A DNA stretch of 64,000 nt from Bufo bufo (Eukaryota > Chordata > Amphibia > Anura > Bufonidae). The stretch's first letter is position 1, and each line of letters opens with the position of its first letter. The position numbers and the translations under genes were made by a program. The stretch covers positions 514,996,852 to 515,060,851 of the forward strand of contig NC_053390.1 in NCBI RefSeq assembly GCF_905171765.1, given 5' to 3'. Shown here piece by piece: positions 1-9,539 of this stretch. Under the pieces are notes generated by a model, which saw only the letters and a program-made list of their open reading frames with translations, did no database searches and had not been told where the DNA came from.

Positions 1-728
1 GCCTTGGCTGAAAAAGACCTGTGATAATCATAGAAGTTTGTTCCGCCGTACTTGTATCCTAAGTCAGTGACCTGGTACAAATAGGAGTCCAGCTCCTCAC
101 GCCTGTGTGGCTGGACGCCGCAGATGGTATCTTGGTAGAGGCTAAACGCAAGGACAAATTCGGGGATCGACAGCTTACGGTTCAGGAGGGCATCCTTGGC
201 CCGAAGAACCACCGAGACCTCCCCGCAATTAATAACCTTATTCTCAGATACGTCTTGCGACGCAATGAGAATGGACGCCAGGTTGACGTCCCTCCCTGCC
301 AGGATGTCCCTTTTCAGGTTTTCTAGGATGTAATGCGAGGGGGCAATCTGGGGCCTGGAACGGACCGTACCTGGCGCCAAATCCTGGGACGTAGAAGGTA
401 AGGCCGGAAGGGCTGGGGAAGGTGGCGCCGGTGGAGGCCGGGACTCCCATTCCCCCATCCTAGTTTGGATATCCGCAACCGAACCTGCCAGACTGACGAT
501 GGTGGCCTGCAACTGCAGGAGGGATAGCTGGATCGACGAGGGAGAGGGCTGGTCACTTGAGCCCGATGGCGCCGTCATTAGGAGACGGTACAGCTCCGCT
601 TTTCTCGCGGAGGCGGGATGGTGAATTCCTCTTCTGCTGAGCTCTGCAACAAGCTTCGGGACGGTCCAGCTCCACAGAGAGGGGTTGCTTGTGCGCCCCC
701 TGACACGGAGGTCCCGGGTAAGGACAGG
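1..728 (-). CDS. Gag-like protein with SAP-like N-terminus, partial
   Basis: A minus-strand frame is open from 728 (just after a TAG at 729-731) to the window edge, about 242 codons without a stop. The first ATG in this frame is at 578. The part before it encodes a SAP-like helix-turn-helix stretch (around 590-670, with LSRRGIHHPASARKAEL) that would be lost with that start, so the start is either decayed or supplied by a spliced upstream exon. Downstream come a proline-rich linker, then a helical capsid-like region with conserved-looking blocks such as KDALLNRKLSIPEF and FYDYHRSFSAK next to the edge. Proteins with this arrangement are ORF1/gag products of vertebrate retroelements, probably RNA-binding particle proteins. 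The sense of the frame is clear because the plus-strand overlap is short and unconserved. Family assignment (DIRS-like) is inference. Confidence 0.55.
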
Positions 729-1197
729 CTATCATCCGACTCCGGGGCCTGCAACATCTTCAAGCTGCATGGAGGAGGTATGAAGGTAACAGATGAGATT
801 TCCTTCCCCCTCCCCCGGCTGACCGAACAAGAGCTGCAGGGGAACGGGTTTGACCGTATAGAGGTGTTCGCTACTTACCTGGAATGAAACGGACCACGCT
901 ACTGACTTCTGTAGTGAGACGGAGACCTATGAACGGGAGCTCGTGACAACGAATACTCAACGCAGTGATAGGGTGTAACAGCAGCCTCGTGGCTGGATCT
1001 TACCTGAACAGGGAGGAAAACTTTGGCGCAACGACAGTGGCTTGCTTGCAGCTCTGGTGGCCGAGGCCCTGTTTACGCGAAGAAATAAGCTGTGTTTGGA
1101 CCGATACCCGGCGAGGGATGCGAACTGCTAGTCCCTTATGCAGCGAAAAGGGTGCGCGACCCTGACCCATGCGAACCTGGACCGGAACCGTGCCAGA
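729..1197 (-). other. Element leader between gag frame and minisatellite
   Basis: No gene is visible. On the minus strand there are two near-consensus 5' splice sites, CAGGTAAGTA near 880 and CAGGTAAGA near 1005. They could belong to a spliced leader of the gag-like frame, whose own start codon is missing. This is inference only. Confidence 0.3.
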
Positions 1198-2165
1198 GTG
1201 ACTCAGGGAACATATGACACCCGGGTTTACACTGCACATGACACCTGACCCACCCGGGGAACACATGACCCCCGAATGAACAGGGAACACATGACCCCGG
1301 GGGATCCATGATACCCGAGCGAACAGGGAACAACATGTCACCCGAATGAACAAGGGACACATGACCCCCGAGCGACCCAGCGAACACGTAACACCAACGC
1401 GAAGCCGGGCGGACACCGCACTCGAATCGAGGGAAACATGACATCTGCGCGATTCAGGGAGACATAACACCTGAGCGATTCAGGGAGACATTACACCTGA
1501 GCGATTCAGGGAGACATTACCCTGAGCGATTCAGGGAGACATTACACCTGAGCGATTCAGGGAGACATTACACCTGAGCGATTCAGGGAGACATTATACC
1601 TGAGCGATTCAGGGAAGAATTGCACCTGAGCGATTCAGGGAAGACATTGCACCTGAGCGATTCAGGGAAGACATACACTTGAGCGACTCAGGGAGACATT
1701 ACACCTGAGCGATTCAGGGAAGACATTGCACCTGAGCGATTCAGCGAATAAATTGCGCCTGAGCGATTCGGGGAAGACACTACACCTGAGCGACTCAGGG
1801 AATACATTGCCAGTGCTAATCAGGAAGTTATCCACACCTGAGCGTTTCAGGGGAGACCCCCACACCTGAGTGCGTCGGGAAGACATTGTACCTGAGCGGT
1901 TCAGGGAAGTCATGACACCTGGGTGGTACAGGGAAACATTGTAATAGAGCGGTTTGGGGACCTCATTCCATTGAGCGAATCAGGGAGTACATTACCTGAG
2001 CGAATCGGGGATGACATTAACCTGAGCGATTCAGGGGACAAATGACACCTGGTGGTTGCAGGGACTATATGACAACCGTGCGGATCGGGAACACGTGATA
2101 CTTGGGCGATACCACGAATGACGTTACCCTGAGCGATTCGGGGAGCGGGACCCCTGGGTGACCTA
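1198..2165. repeat. 26-bp minisatellite in the element leader
   Basis: Roughly 35-40 head-to-tail units around ACCTGAGCGATTCAGGGAGA plus a CATTAC tail. Units are regular between about 1440 and 1790 and more diverged towards both ends, where words such as ACACATGACCCCCGA and CGATTCGGGG appear. The array lies between the promoter-like region and the gag-like frame and produces several spurious minus-strand open frames. Confidence 0.9.
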
Positions 2166-2329
2166 AGGGCAGCCGCACCGGCGCGAGGCCCAGGCAACAG
2201 ACCCTTGACCTCAAGGAACGACTGCCCTCAGTCACCCAGAGGGTGAAGATCGGTCAATGTACTGGCGTGGTTGGCAGGCGCCCAGCCTGGCATTGAATCA
2301 AAGGTTCCCCCCTTTTTTTTTTTCACAGC

Positions 2330-2720
2330 AGTGCAGGGGTTAATGGGCAGCAGGCCAACAGCCAGGAATTCAGCCGGCAATTGTTCATAGAAGAATGGTG
2401 CCCCCCCCCTCCCCGGAGGCAGGGCTGCTGCGCTGCTAGTCCTGCCGCCCGGGACCCCCGCACTGGGAATATGTCAGGAAGATGGTAGGGATGCCACGGT
2501 CCCGCTGCCAATAGTAACAAGCGGAAACACCCCTGACTGAATAACCATGCCCGATATGTAGCTATGTGAGTCGTCCCTGCCTACCCCCCTCGCTCCCAGG
2601 ACCGGTACCTGCCAGACCGGTACCTGGACGGGGGGGGGGGGGAGCGCTGCTACGTGCACTCACCGATAGCAGTCGCGGCGGCGGGTAGTGCGGGGGTTAA
2701 CGGGCAGCTGCTGGACCCGA
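2330..2720. repeat. Direct duplication in GC-rich leader
   Basis: The word around GTGCAGGGGTTAATGGGCAGC (2332) recurs as GTGCGGGGGTTAACGGGCAGC (2688), about 356 bp away, so the leader contains a diverged tandem duplication. The interval also has a C run at 2401-2410 and a 14-base G run at 2628-2641. Confidence 0.6.
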
Positions 2721-2872
2721 CGGAGCTTCAGGCCGGCTGAACAGGGAACACGAGGTGCCGGTGGCAGGCGCGTCCGACCGGACCGCAGAGCGGTAATACT
2801 TACAAGAGGCGACGCGGCTGGCAGCACGAACGGGATGCGGGGTGACAAACCGACGGAAGACGCGACCGGAAG

Positions 2873-2945
2873 TGACGTCAGGCGCTGATGCTGCTGAAGC
2901 AAGAAACGGGCGCCCTCCTGCTTGTAGGAGGGGGTTTAAATAGGG
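2873..2945 (-). promoter_or_regulatory. Candidate promoter of the minus-strand retroelement
   Basis: On the minus strand a TATA-like TATTTAAA (about 2934-2941) lies upstream of a perfect cAMP-response palindrome TGACGTCA (2873-2880) followed by an ETS-like CTTCC. It sits at the upstream end of the block leading to the gag-like frame. Promoter activity is inferred from motif order only. Confidence 0.35.
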
Positions 2946-2975
2946 TAAGTGCGCTCCTCCCACAATTACAGGCTG

Positions 2976-4022
2976 CAAGCAGCCTTCAATATATGTATAA
3001 GCTAACTAACTAACTAACTATATAATGTAATGACACAGGAAAGCAGAGAGCACCTATCACGGTCGGCGTGACTATCACATAAGTGACGCAGAGGGAGGGA
3101 ACAAGGAAGGCCCTGCCCAAGTGAGAGGGAAGGTGGTGACCCCTGACTCACCTAGCAGCTGGCACCTGGCTGCCCTGACGTCCCTAGACGGGTTCCTCAC
3201 CCGTACGCCGATCACGTGCCTAAAGCCCTGGCTTTCCCTAAGCTGAGCCCTAGATAGTGAACAGGGCGGTGGGAACACTAGTCCGCACCACTAGCTCTAA
3301 AGGAAAACACCAAGGGAAGGACAGACAATACAAACTCAACATATAATCCCAGGTGGGCGACAACAGGAGACAACAAGAAGCCCAACAGGGATCCGGAGGG
3401 TAGCACTCTGGAACGACAACCAGGATTCACAACTCCAGTGGGTCAGTATAGATGTCCAGGCAGGAAGCTCTATAACTGGCAACTAGAGAAGTGTGAGGGG
3501 AGAATATAAGGAGGTTGGGAGTGGCAGACAAGAAACAGCTGAGGAGGAGAAGCTACGGATCCCTGATTGAGACAAAAAGGATAGCAAGGCAAACACAGAA
3601 AACAATCACTAAGAAACAACGTGATCTTTAGATATAGAGCGCGCAGCCACCCGCTGCGACCTCCTGACCCCGGGTATAACGGAGTCAGACGTGGCTCTTG
3701 ATACCCTCGTGACAGCACCGCAATAACATTGCTGTCTCTCTCAGATCTGCAAAATACTGCATACAAGGGCTGCTGGGGAGGTTCTTATATAGTAAGGGGT
3801 AGGCAACTTTCCTATTGGTTGCTAGGGATGTTGCTTAGCTCAGACAAAGACATTGCAGCCTTCTCATTGGCCCACAAGAAAGAAGGTAGGTTACTGTTGA
3901 AAATAAATCTCGAATATTCAAAATTACGAATATATATCACTATATTCTAAACATTCGCGAATTCTCGAAGTGCCGATATTCGCGAATAATATTCGCTATT
4001 CAAATATTGAAGCTCAACACTA
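2976..4022. mobile_element. hAT-type MITE (TAGTG terminus) holding a solo LTR
   Basis: The pieces 2976-3054 and 3720-4022 match, without the intervening 660 bp, the sequence at about 63640-64000 (shared words include GCCTTCTCATTGGCCCACAAG and TTCTTATATAGTAAGGG). The right end reads CTCAACACTA, the inverse of a TAGTGTTGAG terminus, and is AT-rich with repeated TTCGCGAAT-like words. The left end was not resolved. Confidence 0.6.
3055..3714 (-). mobile_element. Solo LTR of a Ty3/gypsy family related to the 20.8-26.3 kb element
   Basis: This 660-bp segment aligns end to end with the 652-bp LTRs at 20834 and 25688, with clear divergence. Shared blocks include CCTAGACGGGTTCCTCACCCG, GATGTCCAGGCAGGAAGCTC and CCCCGGGTATAACGGAGTCA. 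It is flanked by GCACC at 3050-3054 and 3715-3719, a 5-bp target duplication. The homologous repeat at 63.7 kb gives the empty site. No internal region remains, so it is a solo LTR left by LTR-LTR recombination. Its left end is TATCAC rather than the expected TGT, probably a point mutation. Confidence 0.85.
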
Positions 4023-4029
4023 CTTGGGA

Positions 4030-4337
4030 ACAGACGAGCTGCAAACTATGCTGAATTAGTCGACCACATGCTTACAGCATATGAACAACTTGCCTGTTGA
4101 ATGTCATTGAAAGCGCATTTCTTACATTCCCATCTTGACTTTTTCCCACCCAATTTGGGACACGTAAGTGACGAACATGGAGAGCGGTTCCATAAAGATA
4201 TTTCTACAATGGAGAACAGGTATCCAGGCCGCTGGAATCCCAACATAATGGGGGATTACTGCTGGTTTTTGCAACGGGAAACCGTTACTGGGCCTTGCTC
4301 AAGTAAGACTTTTAAACTGAAAAACAAGACTTTTTGA
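4030..4337 (+). pseudogene. C-terminal coding relic of an unassigned conserved family
   Basis: A plus-strand frame from about 4040 to 4337 encodes HFLHSHLDFFP, then DEHGERFHKDI, then ENRYPGRWNPN and DYCWFL. This block resembles a conserved C-terminal segment I know from many dispersed, transposon-associated proteins in animals, but I cannot name the family with confidence. The same frame is readable upstream (AELVDHMLTAYEQLAC) and is broken by one TGA at 4098-4100, just before the ATG at 4101. It is therefore a decayed terminal exon or retrocopy, not a gene starting at 4101. Confidence 0.5.
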
Positions 4338-4567
4338 AATGTTGTTATTCCATTACATTTTCATACACTGTTTACTACACAAACTTTGATGTAGATCAGG
4401 TAAATGTTGGAGTAAAACTCATTCTGTTCAAAATTATTCAATGCTTTTCAAGTGCTTAAAGTCTGTCACCACATTTGAACATTATAGACCGCTTACATAG
4501 CGTTCTGGCATAACTTTAGATGAATCAAATGGTACCTTTGTTGCGTTCTTCCTCGGGTTCACCTGCG

Positions 4568-5095
4568 GCAAAAAAAACGGCTTTTATTCATATGTAAATG
4601 AGGGCTCGTAAGAGCCCAGGGGCTGCGTTAACTTCTTTGGAGCCCAGGCTGTTCATCCTCTTTTGTTAATATCCCCGCCCCAGCCTCTGTCCACCCTTCT
4701 CTTCCCTTGCGTCGTCCTCCTCTCCCAGCGAAATCCTGCACCTGCGCCCTGCCTCTTGTGGCCGAGGCATGCGCACTGAGATGCATCGCTGTAGCTACTG
4801 CGCATGCTCCGGCCAACGGCACGAACCCAGCTGCAAGGAGGCGGATCAAAGTCGCGCAGGAGAAGATGAGGGCATCGCAGTGCGCATGCCCCGGCCAAGC
4901 AAGGCAGAGCGCAGGCGCAGGATTTTGCTGGGAGAGGAGGAGGAGGATGCAAGGGAAGAGAAGGGCGGGCAGAGGCTGGGGCGGGGATATTAGCAAAAGA
5001 GGATGAGCAGCCTTGGCACCAAAGAAGTTAATGCCGCCCCTGGGCTCTTGCGAGCCCTCATTTATATATGAATAAAAGGCAGTTTTTTTTTTTAA
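4568..5095. repeat. Foldback element with arms of about 240 bp
   Basis: The left arm (about 4578-4815) and right arm (about 4840-5085) are inverted copies. Examples are GAGGGCTCGTAAGAGCCCAGG against CCTGGGCTCTTGCGAGCCCTC, and CATCCTCTTTTGTTAATATCC against GGATATTAGCAAAAGAGGATG. The arms contain CpG-rich words and the centre reads CGGCACGAACCCAGCTGCAAGG. Open frames on both strands here (up to 185 codons) are by-products of the palindrome. Confidence 0.85.
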
Positions 5096-5222
5096 CGGAA
5101 AAGCAGAATGGAAAAACGGAACAGAAGTGGAAACACTACTGAAACAAAAAAACTGAAAAACTGATCTGTTTAAAACGGACCGCAAAATACTGAAAAAGCC
5201 ATACGGTCATGTGCAGGAGGCC
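5096..5222. mobile_element. Truncated end of the 5321-5792 MITE family
   Basis: ACGGACCGCAAAATACTGAAAAA and CATACGGTCATGTGCAGGAGGCC mirror, with substitutions, the right end of the neighbouring MITE (ACGGACCACAAAATACAG... GGTCGTGTGAAAGAGGC). It is a diverged second copy whose left part is replaced by the foldback. Confidence 0.5.
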
Positions 5223-5320
5223 TTAACCGCAAAAATAAAAGCGTTAATGGCAGGCTCATGTAAAGCACAAGTGAAAGTACTCTTTTTAGTCAGATTGAAT
5301 ATGCTCAGAGATGATCTGAG

Positions 5321-5792
5321 GCCTCTTTCACACGAACATATTTTTTTTCCTTTTCCGTTCCGTTTTTGCGGTTTCCGTATGCGGAACCATTCATTTCAAT
5401 TGTTCCGCAAAATAAAATGAATGTACTCCGTGTGCATTCCTTTTCCTTATTTCCGTATATCCGTTCCGCTAAAAGATAGAAATTGTCATATTATTGTCCG
5501 CAAATAATGTTCCATCGCTCTATTCAAGTCTATGCGTCCACAAAAAATATGGAATGCATACGGAACACATCCGTATGTCATCTGTATTCATGCCCACTTT
5601 GCCCATGTGTTTACTGTTTACAAACATTACAGTACATTACAGCAAAAACGGACTTCATACGGAAACCATACGGAGATGGTTTTTGTCGAAACACGGAACG
5701 GAAACACAATGGAAACGAAAAAAGGAACAACGTATCCATGAAAAACGGACCACAAAATACAGAAAAATACATATGGTCGTGTGAAAGAGGCG
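5321..5792. mobile_element. MITE with GCCTCTTTCACACGA termini
   Basis: Terminal inverted repeats GCCTCTTTCACACGAACATAT (5321-5341) and its inverse (about 5772-5792) match at 19 of 21 positions. The interior is AT-rich with CCGTATGC/GCATACGG-type words in both orientations and no coding capacity. No target duplication was seen. Confidence 0.75.
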
Positions 5793-6629
5793 TTACTTTG
5801 ATGTCAAGAAGAAAGAAAGGCATCCTCAAGCCTCTGCTTCCAATCTCCCTGGTGAGAACTCTTTTTTAGGCAATATCCTGACTCCACAGAGAAAAAATGA
5901 CATTGAACCAGACATGGTGGCCACAAACGTGCAATATTGTGCAACAAGATACATCCACCATTGAGCAAAATACGCACATCCAAGAAGAAATGACTGTTAT
6001 CAACATTTTATCCAAACCATTGCACCGCCCCCTGTTATTGTACCCCTTTAGATGCCGCATTCATAGCTGACTGCTGCATCTGACATTAATATTACAGTGT
6101 AAAATTAAATAAAATAAAAATAATACTTATCTTTATCCATTTGATCACGAAAAGCCGGCCAAATTACGAAGAGTCAGTCATCAGACTTCTTGATGTCACC
6201 AACCTGCCTGTCACTGCGTAAGCAAGTGACTCTTCAGGTAGCCATTCTGGCCAGCGTGCAAGAGGAGACAGTTCTTTCCAAATCTGTCCCCCACTAAGAA
6301 TAAATAGAATATGTGGAAAGGCCCTCATACGGTGCAACTCCACCAACTGTCTATAAAACTTTGACGTGTATTCCATGAACCAAAGTAGATTAAACAGTTC
6401 CATTATTCAAAAATACATTTAATACTCAATAAAAAGATAAAAATCAGTAATAAATTACATATTCTTTTCTGCCATGTTCAGACTGACACTCAAGCTTGAC
6501 AAAGGGGATGTGTCCCCTGAAACGTCACTCTTCAGCTGTGTACAATATTGCTGCTCCAGCGCTTGTGGATGTCGCAATATGGAAATGCCAAGTGAGTGCA
6601 CACGGATTGTGCTTGAAGACATGACAGTC
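5793..6629. other. Unassigned dispersed-repeat sequence
   Basis: No supported gene. The right part (about 6350-6600) resembles a decayed retroelement end: an AT-rich tail is followed by CTTGACAAAGGGGATGTG and CCCCTGAAACGTC, described separately as a hammerhead-like motif. Confidence 0.4.
6494..6527 (+). other. Degenerate hammerhead-ribozyme-like motif
   Basis: TTGACAA is followed by a perfect 6-bp hairpin (AGGGGA-TGTG-TCCCCT), then GAAACGTC. This parallels the CUGANGA / stem II / GAAA layout of the minimal hammerheads known from Penelope-like elements, but the invariant G of CUGANGA is A here, so cleavage is not expected. A second fragment type (44.7 and 55.1 kb) shows the same layout. Confidence 0.3.
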
Positions 6630-7119
6630 TTAACCCCTTAAGGACTCAGCCCTATTTCACCTTAAGGACTTGGCCATTTTTTGCAAATCTGACCAGTGTC
6701 ACTTTAAGTGCTGATAACTTTAAAACGCTTTGACTTACCCAGGCCTTTCTGAGATAGTTTTTTCGTCACATATTGTACTTCATGACACTGCTAAAATTGG
6801 GTCAAAAAAGTAAACATTTTTGCACAAAAAAATATCAAATTTACCAAATATTTGGAAAAATTAGCAAATTTCAAAGTTTCAGTTTCTCTACTTCTGTAAT
6901 ACATAGTAATACCCCCAAAAATTTGGATGTCTTTACACTCCCCATATGTCTACTTAATGTTTGTATCATTTTGGGAATGTCATTTTATTTTTTGGGGATG
7001 TTACATAGCTTAGAAGTTTAGAAGCAAATTTTGAAATTTTTCAGAAATTTTCCAAATCCCACTTTCTATGGACTAGTTCAGGTCTGAAGTCACTTTGTGA
7101 GGCTTACGTAATAGAAATT

Positions 7120-8770
7120 ACCCAAAAATGACCCCATTTTAGAAACTACACCCCTCAAGGTATTCAAAACTGATTTTACAAACTTTATTAACCCTTTAGG
7201 TCTTCCACAAGACTTCATGGCAAATGGACATAAAATGTAAGAATTTAGATTTTTAAATTTTTTTTCCAATTTAATCAATTTTTTCCAGGAACAAAGCAAG
7301 GGTTAACTGCCAAACAAAACTCAATATGGGTTACCCTGATTCTGTAGTTTGCAGAAACACCCCATATGTGGTCGTAAACTACTGTTTGGCCAAACGGGAG
7401 GACATAGAAGGAGGGGAACGCCATATGGTTTTTGCAAGGCAGATTTTGCAGGACTGGTTTTGTTTATACCATGTCCCATTTCAAGCCCCCCGTTGCACCC
7501 CTAGAATAGAAATTTCAAAAAGGTGACTCCATCTAAGAAAGTACACCACTCAAGGTATTCAAAACTGGGTTTACAAACTTTGTTAACCCTTTAGGTGTTC
7601 CACAAGAGTTAATGGCAGATGGAGAAACAATTTTGGAATTTCCATTTTTTGGAAAATTTTCCATTTTAACCCATTTTTTCCAGTAATAAAGTAAGGGTTA
7701 ACTGCTAAACAATACTCAATATGGGTTGCCCTCATTCTGTAGTTTGCAAAAACACCCCATATGTGATCCTAAACTACTGTTTGGCCAAACGGGGGGACAT
7801 AGAAGGAGGGGAATGCCATATGGGTTTTGGAAGGCAGATTTTGCAGGACTGGTTTTGTTTATACCATGTCCCATTTCAAGCCCCCTGTTGTACCCCTAGA
7901 ATAGAAATTCCAAAAAAGTGACTCCATCTAAGAAAGTACACCCCTCAAGGTATTCAAAACTTGGTTTACAAACTTTGTTAACCCTTTAGGTGTTCCACAA
8001 GAGTTAATGGCAGATGGAGAAACAATTTTGGAATTTAAATTTTTGGGAAAATTTTCCATTTTAACCCTTACTTTATTACTGGAAAAAATGGGTTAACAGC
8101 CAAACAAAACTCAATATGGGTTGCCCGGATTCTGTAGTTTGCAGAAACACCCCATATGTGGCCGTAAACTACTATTTGGCTAAATGGCAGGACATAGAAG
8201 AAGGGGAATGCCATATGGTTTTTGGAAGGCAGATTTTGCTGGACTGGTTTATTTACAACATGTACCCTTTCAAGCCCCCTGATGCACCCCTAGAGTAGAA
8301 ACTCCATAAAAGTGACCCCATATAGGAAATATGGGATAAGGTGGTTGTTGTTTTGGGACTATTTTAGGGTAAATATAATTTTTGGTTGCTCTATATTACA
8401 CTTTTTTGAGGCAAGGTAGCAAAAAATTTTAATTCTAAAATTGTTTCTACATTCGCTATTTAGTTTTGTGGAACACCTAAAGGGTTAACAAAGTTTGTAA
8501 AGTAACTTTTGAATACATTGGAGGGGTATAGTTTCTTAGATGGGGTCACTTTTTTTGGAGTTTCTAGTCTAGGCTACATCAGGGGGGCTTCTAATGGGAC
8601 ATGGTGTAAATAAACCAGTCCATCAAAATCTGCCTTCCAGAAACCATATGGCGTTCCCTTCGTTCTATGCCCTGCCGTGTGGCTATATAGCCATTTACGA
8701 CCACATATGGGGTGTTTCTGCAAACTACAGAATCAGGGCAATAAATATTTAGTTTTGTTTGGCTGTTAAC
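7120..8770. repeat. 395-bp tandem repeat with inverted partial copy inside piggyBac
   Basis: Three direct units with a period of exactly 395 bp at their matching positions (7326, 7721, 8116) share CAATATGGGTTGCC, GCAGAAACACCCCATATGTGG and GTCCCATTTCAAGCCCCC. A fourth copy lies inverted at about 8440-8770. Each direct unit carries a similar 60-66 codon open frame, but these frames reflect the repeat and look like nothing known. Confidence 0.9.
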
Positions 8771-8849
8771 CCTTGCTTTATCACGGGAAAAAAAGGATTC
8801 AAATGGAAATTTTGCCCAAAAATTGGTGTTTTGGCACAGTTTTTATTTT

Positions 8850-9290
8850 ATATTTTCAACGCTGTTCAGGGGTTTGGTCAAATGTTATTTTTATAGGGCA
8901 GATTCTTACGGACGCGGTGATACCTAATATGTCTACATTTTTAAATTTATTTAGATTTTAGACCATATTATCATTTTGGGAACCAAAAAAAAATATTTTT
9001 GTATCTCCATAGCCTGGGAGCTACAGTTTTTTTTTTTTTTTGTTGGGCGACTATCTAATGTAGGGGCTCATTTTTTACGGGATGAGATGGTGGTTTTATT
9101 GGCACTAATTGGGGGTGCATATGACATTTTGATCGCTCGCTATTACACTTTTTGTGATGTTAGATGACCAAAAATTCCATTTTTTTTACAAGATTTTTTT
9201 TTTTTTTTTTAACGTTGTTCATCCGGGGGGGTTGGGTTAAATGTTATTTTTATAGAGAAGATTTTTACGGACGCGGCGATGCCCAATATG
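8850..9290. repeat. Second internal duplication inside piggyBac
   Basis: The block around AATGTTATTTTTATAGGGCAG and TTACGGACGCGGTGAT (8880-8925) recurs at 9240-9285 about 365 bp later with small changes, separated by poly-T runs. Confidence 0.65.
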
Positions 9291-9318
9291 TATGGCTCTC
9301 AGACTTTGGAGACACTAA

Positions 9319-9460
9319 GCAGACATCCTCAAACTGCGGCCCTCCAGATGTTGTAAAACTACAATTCCCACCATGCCCTGCTGATGGCTGTAGGTTGTCT
9401 GAGCATGCTGGGAGTTATAGTTTTACAACATCTGGAGGGCCGCAGTTTGAGGATGCCTGC
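9319..9460. mobile_element. 142-bp palindromic MITE inside piggyBac
   Basis: Inverted arms of about 40 bp start GCAGACATCCTCAAACTGCGG and GCAGGCATCCTCAAACTGCGG, run on through CCCTCCAGATGTTGTAAAACT, and are flanked by ACTAA at 9314-9318 and 9461-9465. The host copies of CTCTCAGACTTTGGAGACAC lie in inverted orientation on either side (9296 and 9500). Confidence 0.8.
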
Positions 9461-9539
9461 ACTAAAACTAATATTTTTTTGGGAAAAAATTGTTTCCGTG
9501 TCTCCAAAGTCTGAGAGTCATAGTTTTTTATGTTCTCTA

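Larger units (their letters stand above)
1..2975 (-). mobile_element. 5' half of a retroelement running off the left edge
   Basis: Read on the minus strand, this block holds, in order, a GC-rich region with a TATA-like box, a long minisatellite leader and an open gag-like frame that leaves the window at base 1. The gag type resembles capsid-like ORF1 proteins I associate with amphibian tyrosine-recombinase (DIRS-type) retroelements, but no polymerase is inside the window, so the family is not proven. The right limit near 2975 is inferred: from about 2976 the sequence matches a different repeat also found at the right end of the window. No terminal repeat or target duplication could be identified. 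Confidence 0.5.

Noticed and set aside
1000..1470. 156-codon minus-strand open frame
   Set aside because: Lies over the degenerate end of the 26-bp array and the leader; no protein-like features.
4628..5185. 185-codon minus-strand frame and plus-strand mirror frames
   Set aside because: Both follow from the GC-rich foldback; mirror sequences appear on both strands.
7326..8298. Three similar 60-66 codon frames (MGYPDSVVCRNTPYV type)
   Set aside because: Similarity is explained by the 395-bp tandem repeat; nothing suggests translation.
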